A stretch of DNA of 64,000 bases from Streptomyces sp. NRRL F-2664 (GTDB lineage: Bacteria; Actinomycetota; Actinomycetes; Streptomycetales; Streptomycetaceae): NCBI RefSeq assembly GCF_000719345.1, contig NZ_JOFX01000032.1:43004-107003 (forward strand). The letters are read 5' to 3'. Below are positions 21,975 through 31,755 of the stretch, piece by piece. The position numbers and the translations under genes were made by a program. Position 1 is the first letter of the stretch, and each line of letters begins with the position of its first letter. Below the pieces are notes generated by a model. It was given only the letters and a program-made list of their open reading frames with translations. It did not search any database and was not told where the DNA came from.

Positions 21975-24605
21975 ATGGCAGAGGACGTCGGCGCGCTGTT
22001 ACGGCGGCTGCGCGAGCGGGCGGGCCTGACGCAGGAGCAGGTCGCCGAGCGGTCGGGGGTGAGCGTCCGCACCATCCGGCGGCTGGAGAACGACCGGTCC
22101 ACCAACCACCGGGTGGCCACGCTGAACCTGCTCGCGGACGCGCTCGGCCTGGAGGAGGGGGATCGTCGGCTGGTGGCGGCCGCCCTCGCCGGCTCCCCCG
22201 CCACGACGGGCACGGCGGGGGCGGGGGGCGGGGCGGGCCGCCCTGCCGGTGCGGACCACCCTGCCGGGCGCGGACTGCCGGCGCAGGCGGCGACCGCCGC
22301 CGTACCCGGCGGGGCGGACGGCCCGGTGCGCGGAACCGTGTACGACGCGGCGCAGGACCCGGCGCGCGCCCCCGTGCGCGACCCGGTCGACGCAACCGTG
22401 CACGGCCCGGCGCCCGTTCGGGCGGCCGTCCACGGGAGGCTGGCCGACGCGGCCGAGGAACTGGCCGTCGAGGTCCGGCGCCGCTGGCGGCGGGAGGAGG
22501 CGCAGCGACGCGTGCACGACCCCTTTCCCCTGCCCGTACGGTGGACGCCCGCGCCCGCCGCCCTGACCGACCGGGCGGAGAACATCCAGCGCCTGGGACC
22601 GGGAGAACGGCCGCGTACGGTGGACCTGGAAGGGGACCTGCGCAGCCTCGCCGAGGTGTACCTGAGGATCCCCTCCGGACGGCTGGTCGTCCTGGGGCGG
22701 GCGGGCTCGGGGAAGTCCGTCCTGACCATCAGGCTGGTACTGGACCTCCTGCAGGCGCGTGGGGCGTCGGCCGAGGAGCGCCGCGTGCCGGTCGTCTTCA
22801 GCGTCGGGTCCTGGGACCCGTCGGCGACCGCGCTGCGGGACTGGCTGGTCGGCCGGCTGCTGCGCGACCACCCCCATCTGGCCCGCCGGGGCCCGGGCGG
22901 GGCGACGCTGGCCGCCGCGCTGGTCGACGGCGACTTCGTCCTTCCGGTCCTGGACGGGTTCGACGAGATGGCCGAGGGGCTGCGGCGCGAGGCCCTGGAC
23001 GCGCTGAACGCGACCGCCGCGCCGCTCGTACTGACCAGCCGGCACGACGAGTACGCCGAGGCCGTCCGGGCCGCGCACGCACCGCTCGTCTGGGCGGGCT
23101 GCATCGAGCTGTCCGACCTCACCCTGGAGGACCTCGCCGACTACCTGCCCCGTACGGCGCGCGCCGTTGCCCCGGCCCGGACCGGCGGCGCGGCCGTATC
23201 GGGCTCGACGTGGGACGCGGTCCTCGCGGAGCTGCGCACCCGGCCGGAATCCGCCGCGCACCGCAATCTGGCCGCGGTCCTGACCACCCCGCTCATGGTC
23301 GTCCTCGCCCGCACGCTCTACAGCGAGTCCTCGGACCGCGATCCGGCCGAGCTCCTGGACGGCGAGCGGTTCCCCTCGCAGAAGAGTCTGAGCGAGCACC
23401 TGCTGGCGGGCTTCGTGCCCGCGGTCTACCGCCGCCGCACCCCGGAACGGGACGCGGGCGGCCCGCGGCCGGGGGCTCCGTACGCGGACGCCGCCCGCGC
23501 CGAGCGCTGGCTGGGCCACCTCGCCCACCACCTGGTCCGCGCGGACCGCGAGCGGCACGACCTCGCGTGGTGGCAGCTCGGCCATGCGCTGTCCCGTACG
23601 GCACGAACGGTGGCCCTGGTGCTGGCGACCGCCCTGGCCGTCGCCGTGGCGGACTGGTCGGTCGGCCTTCTGCTCGCGCCGCTTCCTCCTGGGGAGATCC
23701 TGCTGCAGGGGGCTCTCATGGGGCCGGCCGCGGGTCTCGGCTTCGGAGCGGTCCATGCGATGGCGGACCGCTCCGGCGGGGCGGCCTTCGAGCCGACCCG
23801 GGTCCGGCTGACGCTGCGCACCGCCCGCGCCGGCCTGCCCCGCCGGTCCCTGCGTACGTTCCTCTCGCGGGTCGGGCAGGGTCTGATCGGCGGGACCGTC
23901 ATGGGCATCGGGTGCGCCGTGGCGCTCACCCTCCAGCGGGCGCTGGCCGCCGGGACGCCGCTGGCCGACCCGGACGTCGTCTCGGGCACGTTGATCAACA
24001 TGCTGGTCTTCGTGCTGATCTTCGGGCCGGCCGCCGGGCTCGTCTTCGCACTGATGGCCGCGCTCGAAGCGCCCGTGGACGTCTCCACGGCGGCCACGCC
24101 GGTCAGTCTGCTGGCCTCGAACCGTGCGACGGCGGGCCGTCAGTTCCTCATCCTGGCCGTGGCGCTCTGCCTGGCCGTCGCCTTCGGCGGGTACCTGGTC
24201 GTCGCTGCGCTGCGCACCGTGATGGGACCGCTCAACTGGGGCATCGGGGACAGCCTGTTCATCGGTACGGTCGGCGGGCTGGGCGGAGCGGCCGCCTACG
24301 TGCTCGCCTTCACGGCCTGGGGGCAGTGGATCGTCCTGGCGCGCGTCTGTCTCCCGCTGGCCGGGCGGCTGCCCGCGGACCCGGCCGGGTTCCTCGACGA
24401 CGCCTACCGGCGCGGGGTGCTGCGCCAGACGGGGGCCGTCTACCAGTTCCGCCACGAGCGGCTGCAGCACCACCTCGGCCGCGCCCACCGGGGCGCGCAC
24501 CGGGACTTCGCACCGGCGGCGTTCGAGCCGGCCTCCCCCGACGGGCGCCTGGGCGCCGACCGCGCGGACGGGCGTTGCGGCGCCGTGGAGGGGAAGGGCG
24601 ACTGA
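21975..24605 (+). CDS. XRE HTH-NACHT NTPase with membrane helices
   Basis: An 876-residue protein. Residues 1-65 are an XRE helix-turn-helix (AGLTQEQVAERSGVSVRTI). A low-complexity linker (70-170) leads to a NACHT NTPase: Walker A LGRAGSGKS (about 240-248), Walker B LPVLDGFDEM (about 325-334), sensor TSRHDEY, and a winged-helix-like part. About six membrane helices follow (about 535-800), ending in the YQFRHERLQHHL motif common at the end of NACHT-TM proteins. ATG 21975 follows AGGGGAG-like purines. NACHT proteins are STAND switches, and many bacterial ones are anti-phage or stress sensors. The DNA-binding plus membrane layout suggests a membrane-tethered regulator or defence protein. No partner gene is adjacent. 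Confidence 0.85.
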   Translation: MAEDVGALLRRLRERAGLTQEQVAERSGVSVRTIRRLENDRSTNHRVATLNLLADALGLEEGDRRLVAAALAGSPATTGTAGAGGGAGRPAGADHPAGRGLPAQAATAAVPGGADGPVRGTVYDAAQDPARAPVRDPVDATVHGPAPVRAAVHGRLADAAEELAVEVRRRWRREEAQRRVHDPFPLPVRWTPAPAALTDRAENIQRLGPGERPRTVDLEGDLRSLAEVYLRIPSGRLVVLGRAGSGKSVLTIRLVLDLLQARGASAEERRVPVVFSVGSWDPSATALRDWLVGRLLRDHPHLARRGPGGATLAAALVDGDFVLPVLDGFDEMAEGLRREALDALNATAAPLVLTSRHDEYAEAVRAAHAPLVWAGCIELSDLTLEDLADYLPRTARAVAPARTGGAAVSGSTWDAVLAELRTRPESAAHRNLAAVLTTPLMVVLARTLYSESSDRDPAELLDGERFPSQKSLSEHLLAGFVPAVYRRRTPERDAGGPRPGAPYADAARAERWLGHLAHHLVRADRERHDLAWWQLGHALSRTARTVALVLATALAVAVADWSVGLLLAPLPPGEILLQGALMGPAAGLGFGAVHAMADRSGGAAFEPTRVRLTLRTARAGLPRRSLRTFLSRVGQGLIGGTVMGIGCAVALTLQRALAAGTPLADPDVVSGTLINMLVFVLIFGPAAGLVFALMAALEAPVDVSTAATPVSLLASNRATAGRQFLILAVALCLAVAFGGYLVVAALRTVMGPLNWGIGDSLFIGTVGGLGGAAAYVLAFTAWGQWIVLARVCLPLAGRLPADPAGFLDDAYRRGVLRQTGAVYQFRHERLQHHLGRAHRGAHRDFAPAAFEPASPDGRLGADRADGRCGAVEGKGD

Positions 24606-24794
24606 CCCGGGGCGGGCCGGGGTGGGGCGGGGCGGTCACCGTACCGGCCGGGCCCCAGGGGGGACGGCCGGTCATCGATGGCCGGTCGTATGGCCTGGTG
24701 GCCGGGGCGGGCGGGAGGCCAGCATCGGGACGTCCGGCTCGCGGCGGGTCGTCCCGCGGCGCGAGCGTTCCCTCTCCCCGATGAAGGGTCCCTG

Positions 24795-25931
24795 ATGACG
24801 TCCCGTCGCATCAGCGCACTGGGCGCGGCCTTCGCGCTCACCGCTCTGCTCGGCCCCGGCGCGGCACTCGCCGCCGCGGCGCCGGCCACCGCCGCACCGG
24901 CCCCGGTGGCCGCCGCAACTCCCCCGGCCGCCGCGGCTTCCGCCGCCGCCGGGATCCCCGTCTTCACGAACGGCCACGGTCTGACGCTGGTCCCCGAGGA
25001 CACGCAGGTGCACGGCCCCACCGACTTCACCCTCACCGTCACCACCCCGCAGGTGTCCGGGAAGCACCGGATCCGCATCCTGCTGCCCACCGCCTACGGC
25101 GCCGACCCCGGCCGGCGCTGGCCGGTCACGTACTTCCTGCACGGCGGCGGCGGCAACGTGAACGACGTCGCGGCGGCGCCCGCGCTGCACTCGGACTCGA
25201 TGATCACCGTGGTGCCGGACGGCGGGCTCAAGGGCTGGTACGCCGACTGGGTGATGCAGAACACCGCCGAAGGAGCCGCCAACTGGCAGACCTTCCACCT
25301 CTCCCAGGTCGTCCCGTTCATCGACGCGAACCTGCGCACCCGGACCGACCGGGCCCACCGGGCGGTCGTCGGACTGTCGATGGGAGGCTTCGGCGCCCTG
25401 CACTACGCGCAGGCCCGCCCCGACCTGTTCGGACACGTGGCCGCCCTCTCGGGAGGCATCGACTTCGGCATGTGGCAGGTCCGCGCGGCCGTCCTGGCCA
25501 CCGAGCTGAACGCCACGGGAGCCTGGTGCGCGAGCACCACCTCCGGTTCGGCCGGCTCCGGCCGGTGCACCGGTTTCGGTCCGGTCGTGGACAGCGACGC
25601 GATCTTCGGCTCCCCGTACCCGGTGTTCGGCGCCGACCGGGTGTGGAACGCGGTCGACCCGGCCGCGCCGGCCAACCTGGCCCGACTGTCGGGCACCGGC
25701 ATCACGCTCTACACCGGCGACAACGACCTCATCGACGTCCACACCGCAGCCGCCTCGCAGACGGTCAAGGGGCGCCTGGACCGGCTGGGCATCCCCAGCC
25801 GCCTCGTCGACTACGGCAACGGTGCGTCGCTCGCCCCGACCTGCAACGGCGGACACAACTACGGCTGTTGGGGCCCGGCCTTCGCCGACTACGTGCCGCG
25901 CCTGGAGGCCGCCTTCGCCGCGGCCGGATGA
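24795..25931 (+). CDS. secreted esterase of the Ag85/esterase D type
   Basis: A 378-residue alpha/beta hydrolase (PF00756-like). A signal peptide ends in a long Ala-Pro-rich stretch (to about residue 55). The nucleophile elbow is VGLSMGGFGALH, an oxyanion HGGGGN lies upstream, and the catalytic His is in CNGGHNYGCWG near the end. An acidic residue in YTGDNDLID may complete the triad. Streptomyces enzymes of this group act on acyl esters outside the cell; mycobacterial relatives are mycolyltransferases, but no mycolic acid context exists here. Two cysteine pairs may form disulfides. ATG 24795 is taken; the longer frame back to 24678 has no site. Confidence 0.85.
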   Translation: MTSRRISALGAAFALTALLGPGAALAAAAPATAAPAPVAAATPPAAAASAAAGIPVFTNGHGLTLVPEDTQVHGPTDFTLTVTTPQVSGKHRIRILLPTAYGADPGRRWPVTYFLHGGGGNVNDVAAAPALHSDSMITVVPDGGLKGWYADWVMQNTAEGAANWQTFHLSQVVPFIDANLRTRTDRAHRAVVGLSMGGFGALHYAQARPDLFGHVAALSGGIDFGMWQVRAAVLATELNATGAWCASTTSGSAGSGRCTGFGPVVDSDAIFGSPYPVFGADRVWNAVDPAAPANLARLSGTGITLYTGDNDLIDVHTAAASQTVKGRLDRLGIPSRLVDYGNGASLAPTCNGGHNYGCWGPAFADYVPRLEAAFAAAG

Positions 25932-26024
25932 CCTGCGGCCACGCCCCGGGCACGGGCGCGGGCACCCGCAGGTACGCAGACAGGTGAGACGCACGTACGC
26001 AGCGCGATGTGAGGGACGGCGGAC

Positions 26025-26705
26025 ATGGACGAGCGGGACACCTACGAGCAGCCGACCGGCGAGGCCGCGGCGCTGGCGGCCCGGCGCGGCCTCGGACCGT
26101 GGCAGCGGACCTTCCGGATGAAGCAGAGCCGCGTGTTCGGCAAGCACAACGCCTCGCGGCTCCACCTCCACGAGGGCGGCACGGTGGTGACGGGCCCCGC
26201 GGGGTTCCGGGCCGCGTACGCCTGGGACACGGTGCGGGTGCTGCGGTACCTGAGCACCCGCAACGGCGTGCCGTGGGACGCCCGGTACACCCTGCTGGAC
26301 CCGCAGGGCGCGGCGGTGAACATCGGTCCGGGCACCCGGGTGTTCCTCAAGGAGGAGAAGCGGGCGCTGGGCATCACCTCGGTGGTGCAGGGGGCTCTCT
26401 TCCTGTGGCCGGACGTGTGGGGTGAGCACATCGTGCGGGCCGTCACGCGCGCCCAGCTGCCGAAGGCGCTCGCGGCCCTCGAACGCGGTCAGACCCTGGA
26501 CTTCGGGGCGTACCGGGTCGACCGGCACGTCCTGGCGGGGCGCAAGCACTCCGCCCCCTGGTCGCAGATCACGGAGATCTCCTCGCACAGCGGCTCGCTG
26601 ATCTTCAACGGGAGCCTGAGGCGGACGACGGTGGACAGCGCGGAGCTGCAGAGCATCGCCAATGCGGACCTCTTCCTGCGGCTGTGCCGGCATCTACGGG
26701 GGTGA
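26025..26705 (+). CDS. conserved cytoplasmic protein, possibly DUF6585
   Basis: A 226-residue protein without a signal or clear membrane helices. Aromatic- and strand-rich segments occur: RLHLHEGGTVV, AYAWDTVRVLRYLST and LDFGAYRVDRHVL. The end RLCRHLRG follows ELQSIANADLFL. The pattern of a small beta-rich domain resembles Streptomyces DUF6585 proteins, but this is from memory. No catalytic motif is visible. It precedes the HopJ-like gene by about 150 bases on the same strand. Confidence 0.6.
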   Translation: MDERDTYEQPTGEAAALAARRGLGPWQRTFRMKQSRVFGKHNASRLHLHEGGTVVTGPAGFRAAYAWDTVRVLRYLSTRNGVPWDARYTLLDPQGAAVNIGPGTRVFLKEEKRALGITSVVQGALFLWPDVWGEHIVRAVTRAQLPKALAALERGQTLDFGAYRVDRHVLAGRKHSAPWSQITEISSHSGSLIFNGSLRRTTVDSAELQSIANADLFLRLCRHLRG

Positions 26706-26856
26706 TGCCGGCCGGAACCGTCCCTCTCGTCGTGACCTGCGCAGATGCGGGTTGTTCGACGGGTGGGACGGTTTCTGCCGGGCGGTGTGGAGGCGGGTAT
26801 GGTCGTCCGGTCACGGACGCGGCATCGGATCGTCCGTTCAATCCAGGGGAAGCGAC

Positions 26857-27198
26857 ATGACTGATCTGGAAGCGCTCCGGGCGAGCCTCGCGTCGGGCGA
26901 GCACGAGTTCGCCGACACCTTGGCCTTCGCCGCTTCGCACTACGCGTACCGGCCGCAGGCGTTCCGCAACGGGGATCTGGAGAACGCCGCGGGCGAGAAC
27001 GAGGGCTCCTGCAAGACGCTGGGGCTCGCCCTGCTGGAGGGGCTGAGCGACCAGGAGGCGCTGCTGGCGTTCGGCGAGCACTACCGCAGCGTGCTGGCGA
27101 CGCCGGACGGCACCGACCACGCCAACATCCGCAATCTGATGGCCCACGGCCTGGCCGGGGTGCGCTTCGCCGACCAGCCGCTGACCCGCAGGCCCTGA
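26857..27198 (+). CDS. HopJ-family protein
   Basis: A 113-residue protein from ATG 26857, with AGGGGAAG upstream. It carries the PF08888 pattern: FRNGDLENAAGENEGSCK, LLAFGEHYRSVL and HANIRNLMAHG. The family was named after a Pseudomonas effector but is widespread in harmless bacteria, including Streptomyces with no type III system, so an effector role here is unlikely. The biochemical function is unknown. It appears to be monocistronic. Confidence 0.85.
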   Translation: MTDLEALRASLASGEHEFADTLAFAASHYAYRPQAFRNGDLENAAGENEGSCKTLGLALLEGLSDQEALLAFGEHYRSVLATPDGTDHANIRNLMAHGLAGVRFADQPLTRRP

Positions 27199-27247
27199 CC
27201 CGCCGCAGGCGGGCCCGGCAGGCCCAGGCCCGTGCGGCGCGGGCCGG

Positions 27248-27564
27248 TCAGGCGCCGAGGTCGACGTCGAAGGCCGTCTGCACGGTCACCCGGACCATCG
27301 CCCCGGACGCCGACCGGCCCACCCACGCCGGGTAGGTCCCGTCGCCGCCGGTGGCGACGACCGCCAGGTCCGCGCCGAGGCTCCCGCCGTCGAGGTGCAT
27401 TCCGGTGGCGGAGTCCGTGAGGCGGTCGTGGTCCGGGGACCCCGGACCGCCACGTCACCACTCCTCCGCCGAGCGGCACTTCGCTGCCGGGTGCGTGCCG
27501 CGTCGGCGGACAGCACCCGGCCGGCGGTACGGGACGCCGGGTCCCACGACTCGGCGTAGCGCAC
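27248..27564 (-). pseudogene. remnant of a DUF4241-like protein
   Basis: The minus-strand frame ending at TGA 27248-27250 is open only from 27454 and reads like a family C-terminus: TDSATGMHLDGG, then VVATGGDGTYPAWVGRSASG and a VDLGA end. The GDGxYPxWxGR motif recalls DUF4241. The upstream part (27455-27564) continues in another frame with RYAESWDPASRTAGR, so the 5' part is missing or frameshifted. No start or ribosome site fits. The call rests on a short motif and could be wrong. Confidence 0.4.
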
Positions 27565-27595
27565 GCCGTACGCCGGGGTCGGCCGGTGGGGTCGC

Positions 27596-28045
27596 TCAGA
27601 CCTCGCCCCGCCAGGCGCCGGTCTCGCGGCCGCGGTCCTCGATGTACTCCTTGAACCGCTTCAGGTCGCCGGTGATCTGTCGTTCGACGAGGCCGAGCTT
27701 GTCGCCGACGTTCTCCGTGAAGCCCTCCGGGTCGTAGTCGAGCTGCAGCATCACCTTGGTCCTGCTGTCGGCGAGGCGGTGGAAGGTGACGACGCCGGCC
27801 TGCTTGACGTCGCCTCCCAGGGTGGTCCAGGCGACCCTCTCGTCGGGGATCTGCTCGGTGATCTCCGCCTCGAACTCCTTCCTCACCCCGCCGATCTTGG
27901 CCACCCAGTGCGTCATCGTGTCGGTGCGCTGCTCGATACGCTCCACGCCCTCCATGAAGTGCGGGAACGACTCGAACTGCGTCCACTGGTTGTACGCGGT
28001 GCGCACCGGGACATCGACCTCGACGGACTTCTCGACCTGCGACAC
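27596..28045 (-). CDS. SRPBCC-family cyclase/dehydrase-like protein
   Basis: A 149-residue protein from GTG 28045 (AAAGGA upstream). It fits the SRPBCC/START-like fold: SVEVDVPVRTAYNQWTQFESFPHFMEGV at the start, a central strand-rich VAWTTLGGD, and a long C-terminal helix LKRFKEYIEDRGRETG. The fold makes a deep hydrophobic pocket. In Streptomyces, close relatives include polyketide cyclases, but this group is a general ligand-binding or stress type. No polyketide genes are nearby. Confidence 0.85.
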   Translation of the reverse strand: MSQVEKSVEVDVPVRTAYNQWTQFESFPHFMEGVERIEQRTDTMTHWVAKIGGVRKEFEAEITEQIPDERVAWTTLGGDVKQAGVVTFHRLADSRTKVMLQLDYDPEGFTENVGDKLGLVERQITGDLKRFKEYIEDRGRETGAWRGEV

Positions 28046-28336
28046 AGGAGCATCCTTTCCTCTGGGCCGGCCGCGTGGTGCCCGGCCGTACGCGGGGAGC
28101 TCTTCCCCTGTGCGCGCCTGTGCCCGCGATCGCTGCTTTCATCACACCCGAACCGCGTCGCAGGGCCCCGCGGGGCACCCGGGTGCCGGCCGGACCCGGT
28201 ACGCAGTGCGTGGTCCGTGGTGGTCTCCGTGGTCGGCACGGAGGCGGTACGCGGCCCGGGGGCGGCAGTCTGGGGGCACGGTGATCGGGCCGGCAGCGGG
28301 CCGGGCGGATCACGACAGGCGAGCGAGGGAGCGACC
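28046..28336. other. divergent promoter region
   Basis: About 290 bases between the leftward SRPBCC gene and the rightward DUF1801 gene. It must hold both promoters. No clear -10/-35 pair or palindrome was recognised. Confidence 0.4.
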
Positions 28337-28786
28337 ATGGCCGGCACCGCCAGCAGCACGTACGAGGGGTTCACCGCGGATGAGCGGGCCGCGATGAAGG
28401 CGCACGCCCTGGAGCAGAAGAAGGCGGCACGCCGGGTGTCGGCCGTGGAGAAGGCGGCGGAGGCGGAGCGGGACGTGCTGGCGAAGATCGCCGAGATGCA
28501 GGACTCGGACCGCGTCATGGCCGAGCGCGTCCATGCCGTCGTCATCGCCAACGCCCCGGTCCTCGCCCCGAAGCTCTGGTACGGGATGCCCGCCTACGCG
28601 CTGGACGGCAAGGTCGTCTGTTTCTTCCAGAGCGCGGAGAAGTTCAAGGCGCGCTACGCGACGCTCGGTTTCAGCGACCTGGCGAAGCTGGACGAGGGCC
28701 CCATGTGGGCGGCCGGTTTCGCGTTGACCGAGGTGACGCCCGAGGTGGAGGCGCGGATCGCCGGGCTCGTGCAGCGGGCGGTGTGA
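28337..28786 (+). CDS. DUF1801-family protein
   Basis: A 149-residue protein from ATG 28337, GAGGGAG upstream. The first 60 residues form a charged Lys-Glu-Ala helix, and the rest matches the DUF1801/YdhG-like fold: LAPKLWYGMPAYALDGKVVCFF, KFKARYATLGF and GPMWAAGFALTEV. Relatives were proposed as iron chaperones of the frataxin-like YdhG group, but function is not proven. It is convergent with the broken regulator that follows. Confidence 0.8.
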   Translation: MAGTASSTYEGFTADERAAMKAHALEQKKAARRVSAVEKAAEAERDVLAKIAEMQDSDRVMAERVHAVVIANAPVLAPKLWYGMPAYALDGKVVCFFQSAEKFKARYATLGFSDLAKLDEGPMWAAGFALTEVTPEVEARIAGLVQRAV

Positions 28787-28812
28787 GGTCGCGCCGTGCC
28801 GGCCCGGCGCGG

Positions 28813-31583
28813 CTACCGGGCGGCCATCGGGGCGAGGCCGAGGTCGGCGAGCGCACGCGCGCCGCGGGCGGCGTGCTCGCCGCCCGCGAGGATCAGGGTG
28901 CGCGCCGACTGGTAGCGGCAGCCGGCGGCGTCGAACGCGTCCGCGGCGGCGGTCAGCCGGTCCCCGTCGCCGTCGAGCAGGGCCGCCGCGCGTTCCACGA
29001 GGGCGGTGGCGACGGGGTTGCCGGCCACGGCGGTCCGGGCTTCCACCAGGCGGGCGGCGGCGTCGGGAGCGGCGGCGAGCACGGAGGCCTCGGCGCGCAG
29101 GGCCACGTACCAGTGCAGCCAGATCCAGGTGGTCCACTGCCGTACCTGTGCGGGTTCGGGGGCCGTGCGTTCGAGCGCTGCTCGGGGCCGCCCCTGGTGG
29201 AGCATGAGGATCGCGTCGAAGACCGCCCCGTACCCGCAGGTGTTCCACGGCGAGGGGTCGACCTGTGCGAGCAGTGCGCTCCACTCGCGGTGGGCTTCCT
29301 TGTCGTCGCGCAGTCCGTGGATCGTCGCCATCGCTGCCGCGGGCGGACCGAGGACCGCCCGGGCGGGGCTGCCGGCCCGCTGCCAGGCGTCGCGGAAGCG
29401 GAGGCCGGTGGTGAGTGCCTCCTCGGCATCGCCCGTCAGCGCGGCGGCGACGAGGAGCCGGCCGGTGGCGCGGTGGCCGACCTCGGCCAGCTGCGGGTGT
29501 TGTGCCAGTCGCCGCGCCCACCGGCGGGCGCCCGGCAGGTCCCCCACGCCGAGGGCGGCCTCGGCGGCTTCACCCAGCGCTTCGATCAACTCGTGGGTGG
29601 CGGCCGGGCCGTCGGGGGCGGACACAACCAGCTCGACCCGGCGCCGCGCCGTCGCCGCCGCGGCGAAGGCGTCCCCGGCCCAGCTCAACGCGCCGGCGAG
29701 GGTGTCGAGGGCGGCGGACTCGGCGAGCCGATCCCGGGTGAGGTGGGCGAGTTCGACGGCTCGTTCGGCGGAGGCGATCGCCTCCTGGACGGTCGTGCCG
29801 CCGCAGCCGCCGGCCGCGCGCGCCGCTTCGGGGGAAGCCTCTCCCGCACTCCCCGCGCTCCCCGTGTCGCCCGCGTCGCCCGTGCCGGGTGCGGCGCCGA
29901 TGGCGCTGGTGAGGGCGCGTCCGGCCTCGGCCAGTGCGACCGCGGCCCGGGCGGCGGGGTCGGCACCGGCCCGTTCCTGCGCCTCGGTGATGAGTGCGTC
30001 GGCTTCCTGCGGTGGGAGCGTGCGTACGAACTTGCTGGAGAACCGGTAGGCGTTGCTGACGGCGGCGGCCAGGTCACGGGCGGCCGCGGCGGTGTCGCCG
30101 GCTCGGCGTGCGACGTCCGCGGCCTCGCGGTGGAGGCGGTACAGGTCGTCACCGTGCAGGCGGCACGCGGCGACGGCTGCGGCGTGCCGGAGCATCGACG
30201 CCGTGTCGGCCGGGGTGTCGGCGAGCGCGGCGGCCTGCTCGTAGCGCTGCTGGGATTCCCCGATCAGATGCCGGGTGAAGGCCAGTTCGGCCGTGTCGCG
30301 GGCGAGGCGGTGGGCGTCGGCGCGCTGTTCCGGTCGGCTCTGCGCCCATGCGAGGGCGGCGCGCAGCTCGTCGGCCACCCGGTCGAACCGGGCCCGCCAG
30401 TCGTCCGCTCCCGGCCTTTGGAGGTCGGCGCTGCGGTCGAGGCACCAGTGGAGGTGCCGGGCCCGGGTGTCGTCGAGTTCGCCGGCCTCGGTGAGGCGGT
30501 CGGCGCCGTACTGGCGCAGCGTTTTCAGCGCGCGGTAGCGGGTGCCGTCCGGGGAGAGCGTGACGGCGAGCAGGCTCTGTTCGGCGAGTCGGGCCAGCCC
30601 GTCGGCGGCGGTCGCCGCGTCGAGTGCGGCGACGTGTGCCGCCGCCGGGGCGGTGAACGGTGTCACGAACACCGACACCCGGCGCAGCAGCGCCCGGTCG
30701 GCCGGGTCCAGCAGGTGGTGGCTCCAGTCCAGCGCCGCCCGTACGGAGCGGTGCCGGTCCTGTGCCCGGGAGCCGCCGGTGAGCATGCGCAGCGGGTGGG
30801 CCAGGGCGGCGGTGATGCCGTCCAGGCCGAGCGTGGGGTAGCGGGCGGCGGCCAGTTCGATCGCCAGGGCCATGCCGTCCAACCGTGCGCAGATCTCGGC
30901 GATCCGGTCGTGCAGGGAGGGGTCCAGCGGCCGGCCCATCGACGTCGCCCTGTCACCCGTGGACAGGCGGCCAGCAGGCGTTCGAGGAACAGCGCGGCCC
31001 CGTCGACGACGTGCTCGCAGTTGTCCAGGACCAGCAGGGCGTGGCGGTCGGCGAGCGCGGCGGTCACGGACCGGTCCATGTCGTGGCCGGGTTGCTCGCC
31101 GAGGCCGAGGGCTTCGGCGACCGCGGTCGCGATCATGGCGGGGTCGGTGACGGGGACCAGGTCGACGAACCACACCCCGTCGGCGAACTCGTCGGCGGCG
31201 TCCGAGGCCACCGCCAGCGCGAGCCGGGTCTTGCCGACCCCGCCGGGGCCGACGGCGCTCACCTGTCGGTACTCCCCCAGCATCGCGGTCAGGGCGGCCC
31301 GCTCACTCGCCCGGCCGATGAACGAGGTCAGCCGCGCCGGCAGCGTGGGGGCCGGGCGCGAACCCCCGGTGCGCGAGCGGTCGGTGCGCGGGCGTTCGGA
31401 CGCGCGGCGGGCCAGCGCCCGCCGGTCCGGCACCTGCAACTTGCGCAGCAGCGAGGAGACATGGGTCTCCACCGTACGTACCGAGATGTACAGCCGTGCT
31501 CCGATCTCGGCGTTGCTGAGATGGTCTCCGACCAGCTCCAGCACCTCGCTCTCGCGAGGCGAGACATCCGCTGCCTGTGCCAT
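28813..31583 (-). pseudogene. broken LuxR-type ATPase regulator
   Basis: Two overlapping frames make one gene. The 5' part (ATG 31583) encodes a LuxR helix-turn-helix at its N-terminus (SPRESEVLELVGDHLSNAEI, VRTVETHVSSLLRKL). Then comes an AAA/NB-ARC-like ATPase with Walker A AVGPGGVGKTRLA and Walker B LLVLDNCEH. It reaches LLAACPRVT near 30960, where the frame is lost. The next frame resumes at DPSLHDRIAEICARLDGMALAIELAAAR and runs through the winged helix and TPR-like repeats to a stop at 28813. The usual sensor stretch of about 50 residues (ATSREPL...) is missing at the join. So a deletion with a frameshift, not a single-base slip, inactivated it. Confidence 0.8.
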
Positions 31584-31755
31584 GGCCCCATTCTGTCGCA
31601 CGCCCGTTCGCGCTCCTGTTTTCCGTGGGCGTCCGGGCCGGCGGCCGGCCGGGGCGGCTGCGTGACCGGCTCCGTGGTCACCACGGATGCGGGCCGGCCG
31701 TGCCGGGCGGGACGCTGTGACGGCACACGACGTCCCCATCACTCCAGGAGCGCCC

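Noticed and set aside
22000..24500. 833-codon minus-strand frame opposite the NACHT gene
   Set aside because: Arg-Gly-Gln-rich with no motif; the plus strand has clear domains.
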